In this document: piece by piece, positions 22,376 to 30,357 of the stretch | How positions within the stretch are numbered: the stretch's first letter is position 1 | How the letters are laid out: every line of letters starts with the position of its first letter | Assembly: GCA_964646815.1 (NCBI GenBank) | Contig: CAZYFH010000036.1 | Location: 1 to 36,936, forward strand | Length of the DNA stretch: 36,936 nucleotides | DNA from: CAZYFH01 sp964646815 | GTDB lineage: Bacteria; Acidobacteriota; Vicinamibacteria; Vicinamibacterales; UBA8438 | Reading direction: 5' to 3' | Program-made: the position numbers and the translations under genes | Notes under the pieces: model-generated | Databases searched by the model: none | What the model saw: only the letters and a program-made list of their open reading frames with translations | What the model was told of the DNA's origin: nothing

Positions 22376-23224
22376 TTATCGCTCGAGCGGGTTTCGGCGC
22401 AGGTGGCCGTAGATGAGCTCTTCGACGAACTCGACGCACTTGAAGTCCATCAGTCGCGCACCCTCTTCGATGCGCCGGTAGAGCGGCATGCGTATCGTCC
22501 AGGGGCGGCTAAAGACCGCGGGGTCGTCCATCGTCGCCTCGTACTGGATGTGATTCTGGCTCGTGAGCGTGTACCGTTCGGTGACGCGGAGCTGGTTCGT
22601 GTGATGGCTCCCGGCCCGGTCGAACCAGGTCTGGTCGCTTTGGCCGGTCACCTCGACGACCAGCGTGTCGTCTTCCCATCGGCCGACGGACTGTCCCATC
22701 CAGGAATCGGTCTCCGCGGGTCCCACGTCTTCCATATAGATGTCGCGGACGGCGCCCGCGAACTCGTAGGCGATGAAGACTGACTGTTCGTTCTGGAAGA
22801 TCTGGAACGGAAAGGGCAGGTAGGTCGCACGCGGAACACCCGGCATATAGCACTTGATCTCGGGATCGCGGTCGAGCCAGTTCGCCTGGTTCTCTTCCTT
22901 CAGCGCGCGCGCCTCGGCCGTGTAGGGAATCGTACCACCGCCGTCGAGCCAGCCCATGCTGCCCGGCACCGCGCCCACGGCGCCGAGCCGGAGAACGGGC
23001 GCGGCGGGCAGCGGTCCCTGAGGCCCCTCACGCAGCGCCATCGCGTGACGGGCGATGTGGGGCTCGAGGTCATAGTTCGCGGGATTTAGCGCTTGCCAGA
23101 TACCGTTCAGATCGGGGTTCCCGTTCGACAGACGCGGTGGATCGAAGGACTGCGTCTGCACCGGCGATGTGAGGATGACGCACACGAGTGTCAGCGCTGT
23201 CGCAGCGCCTAGATATACCTTCAT
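22376..23224 (-). CDS. Secreted conserved protein, paralog 3 of 3 (shorter, diverged)
   Basis: 282 residues with a signal peptide (ALTLVCVILTSPVQTQ). It keeps the family frame: RLSNGNPDLNGIWQALNPAN, KCYMPGVPRATYLPFPFQIF, SWMGQSVGRWEDDTLVVEVT, then HTNQLRVTERYTLTSQNHIQ and a C-terminal EDP-like MDDPAVFSRPWTIRMPLYRR. It lacks the GTAWWL part and is the most distant of the three. It is the first gene of the operon; its stop is 13 bases from the next start. Confidence 0.8.
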   Translation of the reverse strand: MKVYLGAATALTLVCVILTSPVQTQSFDPPRLSNGNPDLNGIWQALNPANYDLEPHIARHAMALREGPQGPLPAAPVLRLGAVGAVPGSMGWLDGGGTIPYTAEARALKEENQANWLDRDPEIKCYMPGVPRATYLPFPFQIFQNEQSVFIAYEFAGAVRDIYMEDVGPAETDSWMGQSVGRWEDDTLVVEVTGQSDQTWFDRAGSHHTNQLRVTERYTLTSQNHIQYEATMDDPAVFSRPWTIRMPLYRRIEEGARLMDFKCVEFVEELIYGHLRRNPLER

Positions 23225-23277
23225 GCTCTCGCTCCTAGTGGACTCCGGATGTGCCAGGCGCAGCCCGGCGCTCGAAC

Positions 23278-23283
23278 ATTGTA
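23278..23283 (-). promoter_or_regulatory. Possible -10 box of the three-paralog operon
   Basis: TACAAT on the minus strand 53 bases before the ATG at 23224. No good -35 box was found, so this is weak. Confidence 0.2.
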
Positions 23284-23311
23284 CGTCCTCAGTCGCCGCA
23301 GGAATAGTCCA

Positions 23312-23885
23312 CTATCGGTTCACGGGCTCGGCGAGTGCCGGGCAGAGGTCGCAGCGGCGAGTGAACCCTCGCCGCTGAATCAGACCACCGCGACGCACGC
23401 GGCCACGACGCCTCGGCCCGGCCACCTCCACGAGCACTCCCAGGTCCACGTCGTCCGGCGGACGGCTCTCGTCGCGCGAGGTGTCTTGAGCGCAACAGGT
23501 TGTCAACAACTGTTCTGGGATGCGCTGTGCGGGAAGACCTCCAGCACGTCGGCGGCTGCGACGATCTCGAGTTCTAGCCCGGAACTGGCGAACAGCAGGC
23601 CCACCACCGGCGTGCTGTTCTCGTCGCCGAGCAGGCGCACGTTGGCGAGTCGTTGCGTCGCCTCCTGCTCGACCAGCACTTCGAGCCGCCAGCCGGGTTG
23701 GTGGAGGTTCCGGATGAGGCGTTTGGCCTGCACGTCATCAGGCACTGCCACGAGAGATCGACCTCGCCGGTGAACCGGGGATGCGAGCGAGTCGAGACGG
23801 CGAGACCGCCGATGAGCGTCCACTCGACGCTTCGGTCATCCAGGTCCCCGGCGGCGCGCCTGAGAAGTTCCTGGAGCGGAGTCAT
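23312..23885 (-). pseudogene. AbiEii-like nucleotidyltransferase, frameshifted
   Basis: Three frames in order give one protein. MTPLQELLRRAAGDLDDRSV and WTLIGGLAVSTRSHPRFTGE (from ATG 23885) carry the nucleotidyltransferase GG...RxTxDxD start. After a shift come VAVPDDVQAKRLIRNLHQPG, WRLEVLVEQEATQRLANVRL and LLGDENSTPVVGLLFASSGL. After a stop and second shift come SRDESRPPDDVDLGVLVEV and LIQRRGFTRRCDL. Homologs read ...GDVDLAVAVPDD..., so the Asp pair spanning the first shift is disrupted. The ATG overlaps the stop of the small partner gene by four bases. The toxin-like half of this pair is dead. Confidence 0.65.
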
Positions 23886-24094
23886 CGATTGAGGCAGACC
23901 TGACGACCCGGGCAGTCTCTGCCCACGGCCCCTGGGCGCGATTGGACCCAGATGGCAAGCGCTCTCTCGACCTTGGCAGTGAACGGGGCGGCTTGTCGTC
24001 GCCGTAGGTTCTGACGCATGAGGATCTCGCCATCGACGAACAGATCGAGCGCGGCACGAAACCGTTGCGCAACAGCCTGATAGTCTCCGTCCAT
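23882..24094 (-). CDS. Small helical partner of the AbiEii-like gene
   Basis: 70 residues: MDGDYQAVAQRFRAALDLFV, DGEILMRQNLRRRQAAPFTA and ALAIWVQSRPGAVGRDCPGR. It matches a small protein that commonly precedes AbiEii-like nucleotidyltransferases (FxxAxxLFxxGxxxxRQxLRRR...W...RPGAxxGDCPGR). By analogy with AbiE-type toxin-antitoxin pairs it would be the first-gene partner. It is intact while the second gene is broken. No strong ribosome binding site precedes the ATG, and the diverged copy of the intergenic repeat begins 44 bases upstream. Confidence 0.6.
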   Translation of the reverse strand: MDGDYQAVAQRFRAALDLFVDGEILMRQNLRRRQAAPFTAKVERALAIWVQSRPGAVGRDCPGRQVCLNR

Positions 24095-24137
24095 GACCGC
24101 GATCTTGCAGCGTCTCTCGCAGCCGGTGGTGGAAGCT

Positions 24138-24265
24138 CCGCTGAATTCGACCGGCGATGCATCCCGTAACGACGGGCGGAGGGCTTGCCCAGCACAGTCA
24201 CATACTGGGAGCATGCTCCGTCGTCGCAGCTTGCCGGTCGGGCGCCTCGCCAGTCTCGGTGCGAC
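24138..24265 (+). repeat. Intergenic repeat, copy B, inside a 72-codon ORF
   Basis: About 128 bases alignable with 14846-14728. It lies in an open plus-strand frame (24093-24311, or from GTG at 24126) reading VVEAPLNSTGDASRNDGRRA, then SMLRRRSLPVGRLASLGATR and ending in an Arg-rich tail. The same frame is open in copy A. The middle holds two short inverted repeats, CCCGTAACGACGGG and GGGCTTGCCC. No ribosome binding site is clear. Coding or structured RNA are both possible. The rest of 24095-24345 shows nothing else. Confidence 0.65.
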
Positions 24266-24345
24266 ACGCGACTTCCGCCGCGGACGGCTAGAGCGGCGTC
24301 GTGTGGCGTGAGACCCGAGGCGGGCCCTGGCGGGAGCGACGGTCG

Positions 24346-25509
24346 TTACGGGCTGTGCACGAATCGCTGGACGCGCTTGCCCTCGAGCGTCTCGCCCACG
24401 TAGATGTTTCCGCTCGCGTCGACTGCGAGGCTGTGCGCTGCCGTGAATCCGCCCGCGAAGTGCCCACCGAAGCCGAACGACCCGACGATGTCGAGGCTGG
24501 TGCGGTCGATGACCCACACCTTCTGGTTCATCCCATCGACGTTATAGAGATACTGCTGGTCGGCGTCGGGTGAGAAGTCGACGTCGAAGGCTGAGCCGAA
24601 GCCGAGCGTGCGCTGGGCGATGACCACTTCGTCGACAAACGTGCCGTCTTTCTGGAAGACCTGGATCCGGTCGTTGATTCGGTCGCAGACGTAGAGGAGC
24701 CCGTCGTCAGCCAGCGTTGCGCAGTGGACTGGTCGACCGAACTGTTGCGACAGCGGCGCGTCCGGATCGTAGGTGTATGCATCGTCCGTAGGCTGGTTTC
24801 CGTACGCACCCCAATGCCGTTTGTAGTCGCCAGTGTCTGCATCGAACACCGCGACGCGACGATTGCCGTAGCCGTCCGCGATGAAGACCTCGTTCGTGTC
24901 CGGGTCGATATCGATCTCGGCCGGCATTCCGAAGTTGGCGGTGTCGTTACTTCCTTCCCCCTGACCCTGCCGACCGATCTGGAGAAGGAAGTCGCCGCCG
25001 CGGGTGAACTTGAGCACGTGCGAGTCGTTTCCGCCGCTGCCGGCCAGCCAGACGTTGTCCATGTGGTCGATGAAGATGCCGTGCTCCGCCTCGGGCCACT
25101 CATACCCGTCGCCCGGGCCGCCCCAGGCCTGCACGACCTCCCCGTCCTGGTTGAACTCGATGACCGGCGGCGCCGGATGGCAGCAGTCGGCGAGCGGGGG
25201 AGTGTTCGCGGCGCCGCGCTCTTGCGGGGTCAGGCTGCCGGGACGGTGGACAATCCAGATATGGTCGCGCGCATCGACCGCCACGCCGACGACGTTGCCG
25301 ACCGCCCAGTTGTTCGGCAGCGGCTTCGGCCACATTGGGTCGAGTTCGAACGCCGTCGGCCCGCTCGCCCTCGGGCTGTCGGTTGCGTCCGTGCCGGATT
25401 CGACCGCCGTCGTCGCAGGTGCCCCCGGTCCGCAGGCCAGCGTCGCGGCGATGACGACCGCGAGGGCAGAAAGGGAGAGTCGGTACCGACGTCTTTTCGG
25501 TGTTCTCAC
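24346..25509 (-). CDS. NHL-repeat lipoprotein, peptidyl-hydroxyglycine lyase-like
   Basis: 387 residues from the GTG at 25509, chosen because GAGGTGG lies close before it; a GTG at 25533 would add eight residues. A basic N-terminus and hydrophobic run end in a lipobox (IAATLAC-GPG). The rest is a six-bladed NHL propeller like that of the PAL domain: VAVDARDHIWIVHRPGSL, GIFIDHMDNVWLAGSGGND, NEVFIADGYGNRRVAVFDAD and LLYVCDRINDRIQVFQKDG. YVGETLEGKRVQRF closes it. Exposed His and Tyr residues in PAL bind zinc/calcium; an equivalent role is not proven here. It is 165 bases beyond the DUF1080 gene, so may have its own promoter. Confidence 0.85.
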   Translation of the reverse strand: MRTPKRRRYRLSLSALAVVIAATLACGPGAPATTAVESGTDATDSPRASGPTAFELDPMWPKPLPNNWAVGNVVGVAVDARDHIWIVHRPGSLTPQERGAANTPPLADCCHPAPPVIEFNQDGEVVQAWGGPGDGYEWPEAEHGIFIDHMDNVWLAGSGGNDSHVLKFTRGGDFLLQIGRQGQGEGSNDTANFGMPAEIDIDPDTNEVFIADGYGNRRVAVFDADTGDYKRHWGAYGNQPTDDAYTYDPDAPLSQQFGRPVHCATLADDGLLYVCDRINDRIQVFQKDGTFVDEVVIAQRTLGFGSAFDVDFSPDADQQYLYNVDGMNQKVWVIDRTSLDIVGSFGFGGHFAGGFTAAHSLAVDASGNIYVGETLEGKRVQRFVHSP

Positions 25510-25674
25510 TGTCCACCTCAGTCGTTGTGTCACAGGTGTGGACCCGCGCCGCGATGGGACTCAGTGACGGAGGGTTCCATGATCATTTAACCGACATCAG
25601 CTCTGCAACACCAGCGCTCAACCACGATCAGCCTCCTGGTAGGTCAAGGTCAGGGCACCATCCCCAACACGAGC

Positions 25675-26292
25675 TCAAATTTCATTCACTTCGATCTTGC
25701 GGAACTCCAGCAAGCCCAGCTCGCCCTGAATGCCGATATGCCCAGTCAAGTTTTTGATGCTGGTCGCCGTCGTGATCAGCACACCGTTCAGGTGGACCGA
25801 CAGGTTCTCCCCCTGCGCTTTGATTTCGTAGGTGTGCCATTCGCCCGCAGGTCTATAGGCTCTCTTCAACGCTTCAATGTCAGAGTGATGCTCGAATGGT
25901 GGCGCGCCATACGGGATCAGATGGGCGAGCGGGGTGCCGGTGAGCGTGTCCATGCATTGCACCTGATAGCCATTGTTTGGCCACCCATTCTCGTCGTCGT
26001 TGCTCGTCGGACCGGTACGGATAAAGATGCCGCTGTTCGCTCCCTCTTCCAAGAAGCGAAATTCCATCGTGAGAACGAAATCACCAAACGTGTCGGCCGA
26101 ACGCAACCAACCGGTTCCGCGATTGACTTTGAGTACGCCATCCTCGACGGAAAACTGGCCGTCGTTGACGATGTGCCATCCGTCCAAATTTCTGCCATTG
26201 AACAGCGCTGTCACTGCGGTGATTGCCTGGGTCATTTGACCGCTGGTGAACAGGATGCAGGCAAGTAGGACGACTCGTGTAACGATGCTCAT
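25675..26292 (-). CDS. DUF1080 / 3-keto-disaccharide hydrolase-like protein
   Basis: 205 residues from the ATG at 26292, chosen over an upstream start because GGGGGA precedes it and a signal peptide (VVLLACILFTSGQMTQA) follows. The mature part is a concanavalin-like sandwich of the DUF1080 family (PF06439): ALFNGRNLDGWHIVNDGQFS, GWLRSADTFGDFVLTMEFRF, GANSGIFIRTGP, YQVQCMD, AYRPAGEWHTYEIKAQGENL and VHLNGVLI. Some family members cleave 3-keto sugars, which would suit a neighbourhood rich in sugar-type oxidoreductases. The GC of this gene is lower than of its neighbours. It lies 55 bases after the MBL gene. Confidence 0.85.
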   Translation of the reverse strand: MSIVTRVVLLACILFTSGQMTQAITAVTALFNGRNLDGWHIVNDGQFSVEDGVLKVNRGTGWLRSADTFGDFVLTMEFRFLEEGANSGIFIRTGPTSNDDENGWPNNGYQVQCMDTLTGTPLAHLIPYGAPPFEHHSDIEALKRAYRPAGEWHTYEIKAQGENLSVHLNGVLITTATSIKNLTGHIGIQGELGLLEFRKIEVNEI

Positions 26293-26347
26293 AACTGTCC
26301 CCCGTGTCTCAGAGAGGCCGGTGGTGCGAACCACATGACCTGACACG

Positions 26348-27250
26348 CTAACGTCCTAGCTCCTCGTAGATCGCCTGGATGGCCGCCGGGACACGGTTGG
26401 CAGCGTAGTCAGGGTAGCGCCCGCTCAGATCGATCGAAGAGGCGGCCTCCTCTGCGCTCTGGCCGTCGTTGATCGCCTGCCGCGTTGCCGACAGCAGATC
26501 GGCGGTGAACCGCTGAAACTCCTCGAGGGCCGCAGGCGTCGTCACCGGAATATGGCCCGGAACGACGGTGTCAACACCGTCGATGGTCGCGAGCAGCTTC
26601 GCGAGGGTGTCTGGCAGCGCCACGCCACTCCCGCCGTTGCTCCGGTCGAGGAACGGGGCGTCTTTCCAAGGGAACAGGTCGCCCATTTGTAGCACGCGGA
26701 GCGCCGGGTAGACGATGACGGTGTCGCCGTCGGTATGGCCCGCGCCGAAATGGTAGAGGTCGATCCGGTCGCGGCCGGTGCCGAGCGTCAGGTGATCGCG
26801 ATAGGTTCGGGTCGGCAGAAACTTTGCGTTGTCACCGGCGAAGGCCTCCATTCGCTCCATGTTCGCGCGGGTGTTCGCGTGCGCGACGATCTCGACCGTC
26901 TCTGGAAAGAAGGCGTTGCTGCCGGTGTGGTCCCCGTGCGTGTGGGTGTTGATGATGGTGACGACCGGCTTGTCGGTGACGGTCCGGATCCGGTCGAGGA
27001 GGTGCTGTCCCCACCCCGGCAGCTTGGTGTCGACTAGCGTGACGCCTACGTCGGCCACGAACACGCCGGTGTTTCCGCCGCTGAAGGCCTCGCGGTTCGT
27101 CGCGTCGGAGCCGGTGATCACGTAGAGGTTGTCGCGTACCTGCTCGATCTCGGTCGCCCTGACCGCAGCGGGTGAAAGCGACTGAGTCGAGACGACAATC
27201 GAGAGCACGCCAACCGCGATGACCGCACCGAGTGTGATCAGCCGTGTCAT
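26348..27250 (-). CDS. Exported MBL-fold metallohydrolase
   Basis: 300 residues with a signal peptide (ITLGAVIAVGVLSIVVSTQ). Zinc-site residues are all present: HTHGDHTGSNAFF (HxHxDH), the third His at GAGHTDGDTV and the last in DTVVPGHIPV; the bridging Asp is in MGDLFPWKDAP. GNTGVFVADVGVTLVDTKLP is the usual opening. It would be a dinuclear zinc hydrolase of the periplasm; the C-terminal helices resemble those of quinoprotein-relay or lactonase-like groups. The substrate is unknown. It is 18 bases from the cupin gene and 55 from the DUF1080 gene. Confidence 0.85.
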   Translation of the reverse strand: MTRLITLGAVIAVGVLSIVVSTQSLSPAAVRATEIEQVRDNLYVITGSDATNREAFSGGNTGVFVADVGVTLVDTKLPGWGQHLLDRIRTVTDKPVVTIINTHTHGDHTGSNAFFPETVEIVAHANTRANMERMEAFAGDNAKFLPTRTYRDHLTLGTGRDRIDLYHFGAGHTDGDTVIVYPALRVLQMGDLFPWKDAPFLDRSNGGSGVALPDTLAKLLATIDGVDTVVPGHIPVTTPAALEEFQRFTADLLSATRQAINDGQSAEEAASSIDLSGRYPDYAANRVPAAIQAIYEELGR

Positions 27251-27268
27251 GATATTTTCCTCAATCGA

Positions 27269-27862
27269 CTATCGGTGTTCCGCGAGGTAAGCCTGCGACG
27301 CCGCCGCGTTCATGAGCGGCACCACTTTGTCCGGATCGACGCGTACCATCATGTAGGTGATGTGGTCGTCGATCTGCGTGAACTCGTGCCCCGTACCGGC
27401 CGGGATCACGAAGACGTCGCCTTGTTTGAGCCGATGGGTTATGCCGTTTCGCACGTCTTCGGCGTTGTTGCCAGGCCCGTTCAGGAACTGCACAGCGCGG
27501 TTGTCGGGTGGCCGCCGTACCTTGTTGACGAGATCAGGACCCGTCAGGATCGTCCCGCCGCCGCTCATGACGACGTAGACCTCGGTCACCAGGTCGTGCT
27601 CGGCGACCCGGCCGCGGCGCGACGGGAGCGCGCCACGATGGGCGACGGCAATCTGCACCTTCGACTTGCCGATGTCGAGCGAGCGTACCTGCTGGTCGAC
27701 GAGTCCGGACGACCGGCCGACGAAGGCGTATTCGGCGAGCTCTTCCGACGCGACGTAGGTCGCCGGGCACATGGGGCAGGAGGGCTGGACATCCTGTGCT
27801 GAGAGCCGTCCCACTGCGAACGCGACGACGCCGGCGCCGATGACCGCGAGTGCGGTGCGCAT
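27269..27862 (-). CDS. Secreted cupin, first gene of the MBL/DUF1080 set
   Basis: 197 residues from the ATG at 27862, with GGAGGAGAGG before it. A signal peptide (TALAVIGAGVVAFAVGRLSA) is followed by a CPMC motif (SCPMCPATYV, residues 28-31) and a cupin barrel: VAHRGALPSRRGRVAEHDLV, EVYVVMSGGGTIL, NGITHRLKQGDVFVIPAGTG and HEFTQIDDHITYMMVRVDP. Metal ligands His, Glu and His are visible in HDLVTEVYV and GTGHEF. The CPMC near the mature N-terminus is unusual for a cupin and may bind metal or be redox-active. Divergent from the plus-strand dehydrogenase gene, with 132 bases between. Confidence 0.8.
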   Translation of the reverse strand: MRTALAVIGAGVVAFAVGRLSAQDVQPSCPMCPATYVASEELAEYAFVGRSSGLVDQQVRSLDIGKSKVQIAVAHRGALPSRRGRVAEHDLVTEVYVVMSGGGTILTGPDLVNKVRRPPDNRAVQFLNGPGNNAEDVRNGITHRLKQGDVFVIPAGTGHEFTQIDDHITYMMVRVDPDKVVPLMNAAASQAYLAEHR

Positions 27863-27994
27863 GAGCCTCTCCTCCGTTGCCGCTGGTCCCCGGTGCAATG
27901 CTCCGCACGGCAACGGCCGTGCCGTCGGAACCAACCACTCGTGCGGCTACCATAGCATCTGGCAGCGGGGGGGCAACCGCGAAGGGATGACACC

Positions 27995-28873
27995 ATGAAA
28001 TTAGGCTTCATCGGTCTCGGCACGATGGGGCGCCCGATGGCGCTCAACCTGATGCGGCGCCGGCATGTGTTGGGGGTGTATGCGCGCCGAGCCCAAGCGG
28101 TCGAACCGCTGGTCGCGCGCGGCGCCACGCACTACGACACACCTGCGGCGCTCGCCGCCGAGTGCCAGGTCGTCTTCACCATGGTGACGACCACCTCCGA
28201 CGTCGAGCAGGTCGTGTTTGGTGAGAATGGCATCATCCACGGCGCGCCACGCGGCACGCTCGTCGTCGACACGAGCACGATCGATTCGACGGCGACGCGC
28301 GCGATGGCCGCGCGGTTGGCGGAGCTTGGCATTGACATGCTCGACGCGCCGGTGTCGGGTGGTCCGCAGGGTGCGCGGGAGGCGACGCTGTCGATTATGG
28401 TCGGCGGTTCCGCCGCCGCGCTCAACCGCGCCCGACCGCTCTTTGAGTGCCTCGGCACCAAAGTACTCCACATGGGGCGCGCGGGTGCCGGGCAGGCGAC
28501 GAAGGCGTGCCACCAGCTGCTGCTGCTCGTGACGGCGCTCGGCGCTGCCGAGGCGCTGACGCTGGCGGGGCGCAGCGGCCTCGACGTCGGGCTGGTGCAA
28601 CAGGCGATGATGGGTGGGATGGCGTCGAGCCGCGTGCTCGACTTCTTTGGGAGCCGAATGGCGGCGCGTGAGTTCGAGGCCGGAATCGAAACCCGGCTGT
28701 ATCACAAGGATCTGAACTCCGTGATGACCCTGGCGCACGACCTCGGCGTGGCGCTTCCCGCCGGCGCCGTGACGATGCAGCTCATCAACGGGCTTATCGG
28801 GCGCGGTCACGCGCGAGACGACCTCTCGACGCTGATCACCGCCGTCGAAGATCTCGGACGAGCACGACCGTAG
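27995..28873 (+). CDS. NAD(P)-dependent beta-hydroxyacid dehydrogenase
   Basis: 292 residues, cytosolic, of the 3-hydroxyisobutyrate dehydrogenase / tartronate semialdehyde reductase family. It has the Rossmann start MKLGFIGLGTMGRPMALNL, the substrate loop DAPVSGGPQGAREATLSIMV (about 118-137) and the catalytic Lys in GQATKACHQLLLL (about 170). KDLNSVMTLAHDLGVALP is the C-terminal domain mark. The usual Gly-Asn after the Lys motif is Cys-His here (KxxNN is more common), so the exact substrate may differ from the classical ones. GAAGGGATG precedes the ATG. Confidence 0.9.
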   Translation: MKLGFIGLGTMGRPMALNLMRRRHVLGVYARRAQAVEPLVARGATHYDTPAALAAECQVVFTMVTTTSDVEQVVFGENGIIHGAPRGTLVVDTSTIDSTATRAMAARLAELGIDMLDAPVSGGPQGAREATLSIMVGGSAAALNRARPLFECLGTKVLHMGRAGAGQATKACHQLLLLVTALGAAEALTLAGRSGLDVGLVQQAMMGGMASSRVLDFFGSRMAAREFEAGIETRLYHKDLNSVMTLAHDLGVALPAGAVTMQLINGLIGRGHARDDLSTLITAVEDLGRARP

Positions 28874-28904
28874 GCGACGGCGGTCGGTTTCAGACCGCCG
28901 TCGC
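28874..28904. terminator. Perfect bidirectional hairpin
   Basis: A 12-pair perfect stem, GCGACGGCGGTC-GGTTTCA-GACCGCCGTCGC, starts on the base after the dehydrogenase stop and ends nine bases before the stop of the converging NTF2-like gene. Its place between convergent genes fits a shared terminator. It has no T-run either side, as is common in high-GC genomes. Confidence 0.7.
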
Positions 28905-28913
28905 GCCATGCAG

Positions 28914-29381
28914 TTACTGCCCGCTCTCGGCTGGCCGATCGACCTCGACGGCCCGGTTCTTGAACCGCCAGCCGTTCGGCGTCTTGACGAGCTTGTCCCG
29001 GTAAATCCCCGTGACCATAAGGGTCTGGGGCCGGGTGCCGGTGTTGTAGAGGGACAGGTAGCAGCTCCCGTCGGCGCCCTCGGCCGTCGGCTCGATCATG
29101 ATCTCGTTGTTCCAGTGACGCGTGCGCCCTTGGTTGCTCTCGTGGAAGCCCTTAGCGAACTCGATCAACGCGGCGCGGCCGGTTGAGTTGCCGAAGACGC
29201 CGTCGGACGTGAAGGTGTCCGCGTACCCTTCGGCGTCACCGGCATCGATGGCGCGCGAATACTTGACGTAGAGCTGCTGAATCTCCGCGTAGTCGTCGGC
29301 GGAGAGTTTCGATTGTGCGGCCGCGGTCCCAGCGATGGCGCCCATCAGCACGAGTGCCGTAACCAGATTCCATCTCGACAT
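28914..29381 (-). CDS. Secreted SnoaL/NTF2-like protein
   Basis: 155 residues with a signal peptide (VTALVLMGAIAGTAAAQ), GAGGGAC before the ATG. The mature part is an NTF2-like fold of the SnoaL-4 type: DYAEIQQLYVKYSRAIDAGD, DTFTSDGVFGNSTGRAAL, TRHWNNEIMIEPTAEGADGS and YRDKLVKTPNGWRFKNRAVE. Such proteins are isomerase/hydrolase-like or ligand binders. It stands alone, converging on the dehydrogenase. Confidence 0.85.
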   Translation of the reverse strand: MSRWNLVTALVLMGAIAGTAAAQSKLSADDYAEIQQLYVKYSRAIDAGDAEGYADTFTSDGVFGNSTGRAALIEFAKGFHESNQGRTRHWNNEIMIEPTAEGADGSCYLSLYNTGTRPQTLMVTGIYRDKLVKTPNGWRFKNRAVEVDRPAESGQ

Positions 29382-29446
29382 TGAGTCCCTCCGTGTGTTG
29401 CTGAGTTGCGTTCGGCTGAGAAGGCTTTGAGGTGCGGGAAGATCCG

Positions 29447-30352
29447 CTAGCCCGATCCGCCGACCGCGACGGTCAGGTGTTGGATGACGCTTGCCGGCCC
29501 GTCGGAAGCCTGCACGCGGAGGACGTAGTCGCCGGGTCGGGCGAACGTGGCGGTCATCGTCGCGACGCCGTCGCGTGGTTCGCCATCCAACTCGACCGCG
29601 ACGCTGGCTGGTCCACGTAGCACGGTCCAGGTGAGCGTCACGTTGCCGACCCGGAGCCGGCTCGGACGGCTACCCTCCAGGACGGCAGGGACGTTGACGG
29701 GCGCCTTCGGCGCATCGGGGTCCTCCTGGAGGGTCGGCGGTCGCTCCTGTCCGACCGGTGCGCTCCCACGCCCACGGGGTTCAGGTAACCCGTCGTCGGT
29801 CACAGTCGCGGTTAACGTCAGCCTGCCGGGCATCGCGAGTGTCGCGGACGCATTCACGAGCAGTGTTGGCGCCTGATTCACCGGTGCGCCGTCCGACGCC
29901 GCAAAGAATCTGGCCAACGGGTCGGCGTCGATCTCCCATACGGCGTCCAGCCATCCGACGGCTTGCTCTGGTTCCCCCCGGACCTCCACCGTCCAGACCA
30001 GCCGCTCGTCACCCCAACCGCTCGGCACCGTCACGCTGAAGACGCGACGGTGGATGCGCGGGTAGAAGAACGTTGGCTGGCCGCGGTCGGCTGCTGCCGG
30101 TTCGAAGTGGTTGTTCGGGCCGACCGGCACGTGGATTTCCTCTACGTAGTTCCGGTTGATGTACCCGAAGTGCATCTCGAAACTCCCGTCCGTGTTTCTC
30201 GACCACCCGTCGAAGAACGGTCCGACGGTTTGCCCGGAGTTGAAACGGAAGCTGTGTGGGTCAGCCTGGGCGAAGGCATCGCGCGGGGTCCCGAGCAGGC
30301 ACACGAAAGCCATGACGGGCAGGAGGCATCGGCACGTGGTTGCCACACGCAT
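29447..30352 (-). CDS. Secreted protein with PKD/Ig-like C-terminal domain
   Basis: 301 residues from the ATG at 30352, five bases after the stop of the copper-monooxygenase gene; longer readings upstream are shadow. A signal peptide (CLLPVMAFVCLLGTPRDAFA) is followed by SFRFNSGQTVGPFFDGWSRN and DGSFEMHFGYINRNYVEEIH, then VPVGPNNHFEP. Residues about 190-301 form two Ig/PKD-like halves (LTLTATVTDDGLPEPRG and YVLRVQASDGPASVIQHLTV). The first domain is unknown. Tight coupling with the copper enzyme suggests a partner or carrier role. Confidence 0.8.
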   Translation of the reverse strand: MRVATTCRCLLPVMAFVCLLGTPRDAFAQADPHSFRFNSGQTVGPFFDGWSRNTDGSFEMHFGYINRNYVEEIHVPVGPNNHFEPAAADRGQPTFFYPRIHRRVFSVTVPSGWGDERLVWTVEVRGEPEQAVGWLDAVWEIDADPLARFFAASDGAPVNQAPTLLVNASATLAMPGRLTLTATVTDDGLPEPRGRGSAPVGQERPPTLQEDPDAPKAPVNVPAVLEGSRPSRLRVGNVTLTWTVLRGPASVAVELDGEPRDGVATMTATFARPGDYVLRVQASDGPASVIQHLTVAVGGSG

Positions 30353-30357
30353 CGCCG

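Noticed and set aside
21322..22416. 364-codon plus-strand frame over paralog 2
   Set aside because: Shadow; the same frame is open opposite paralog 1 because the two are duplicates.
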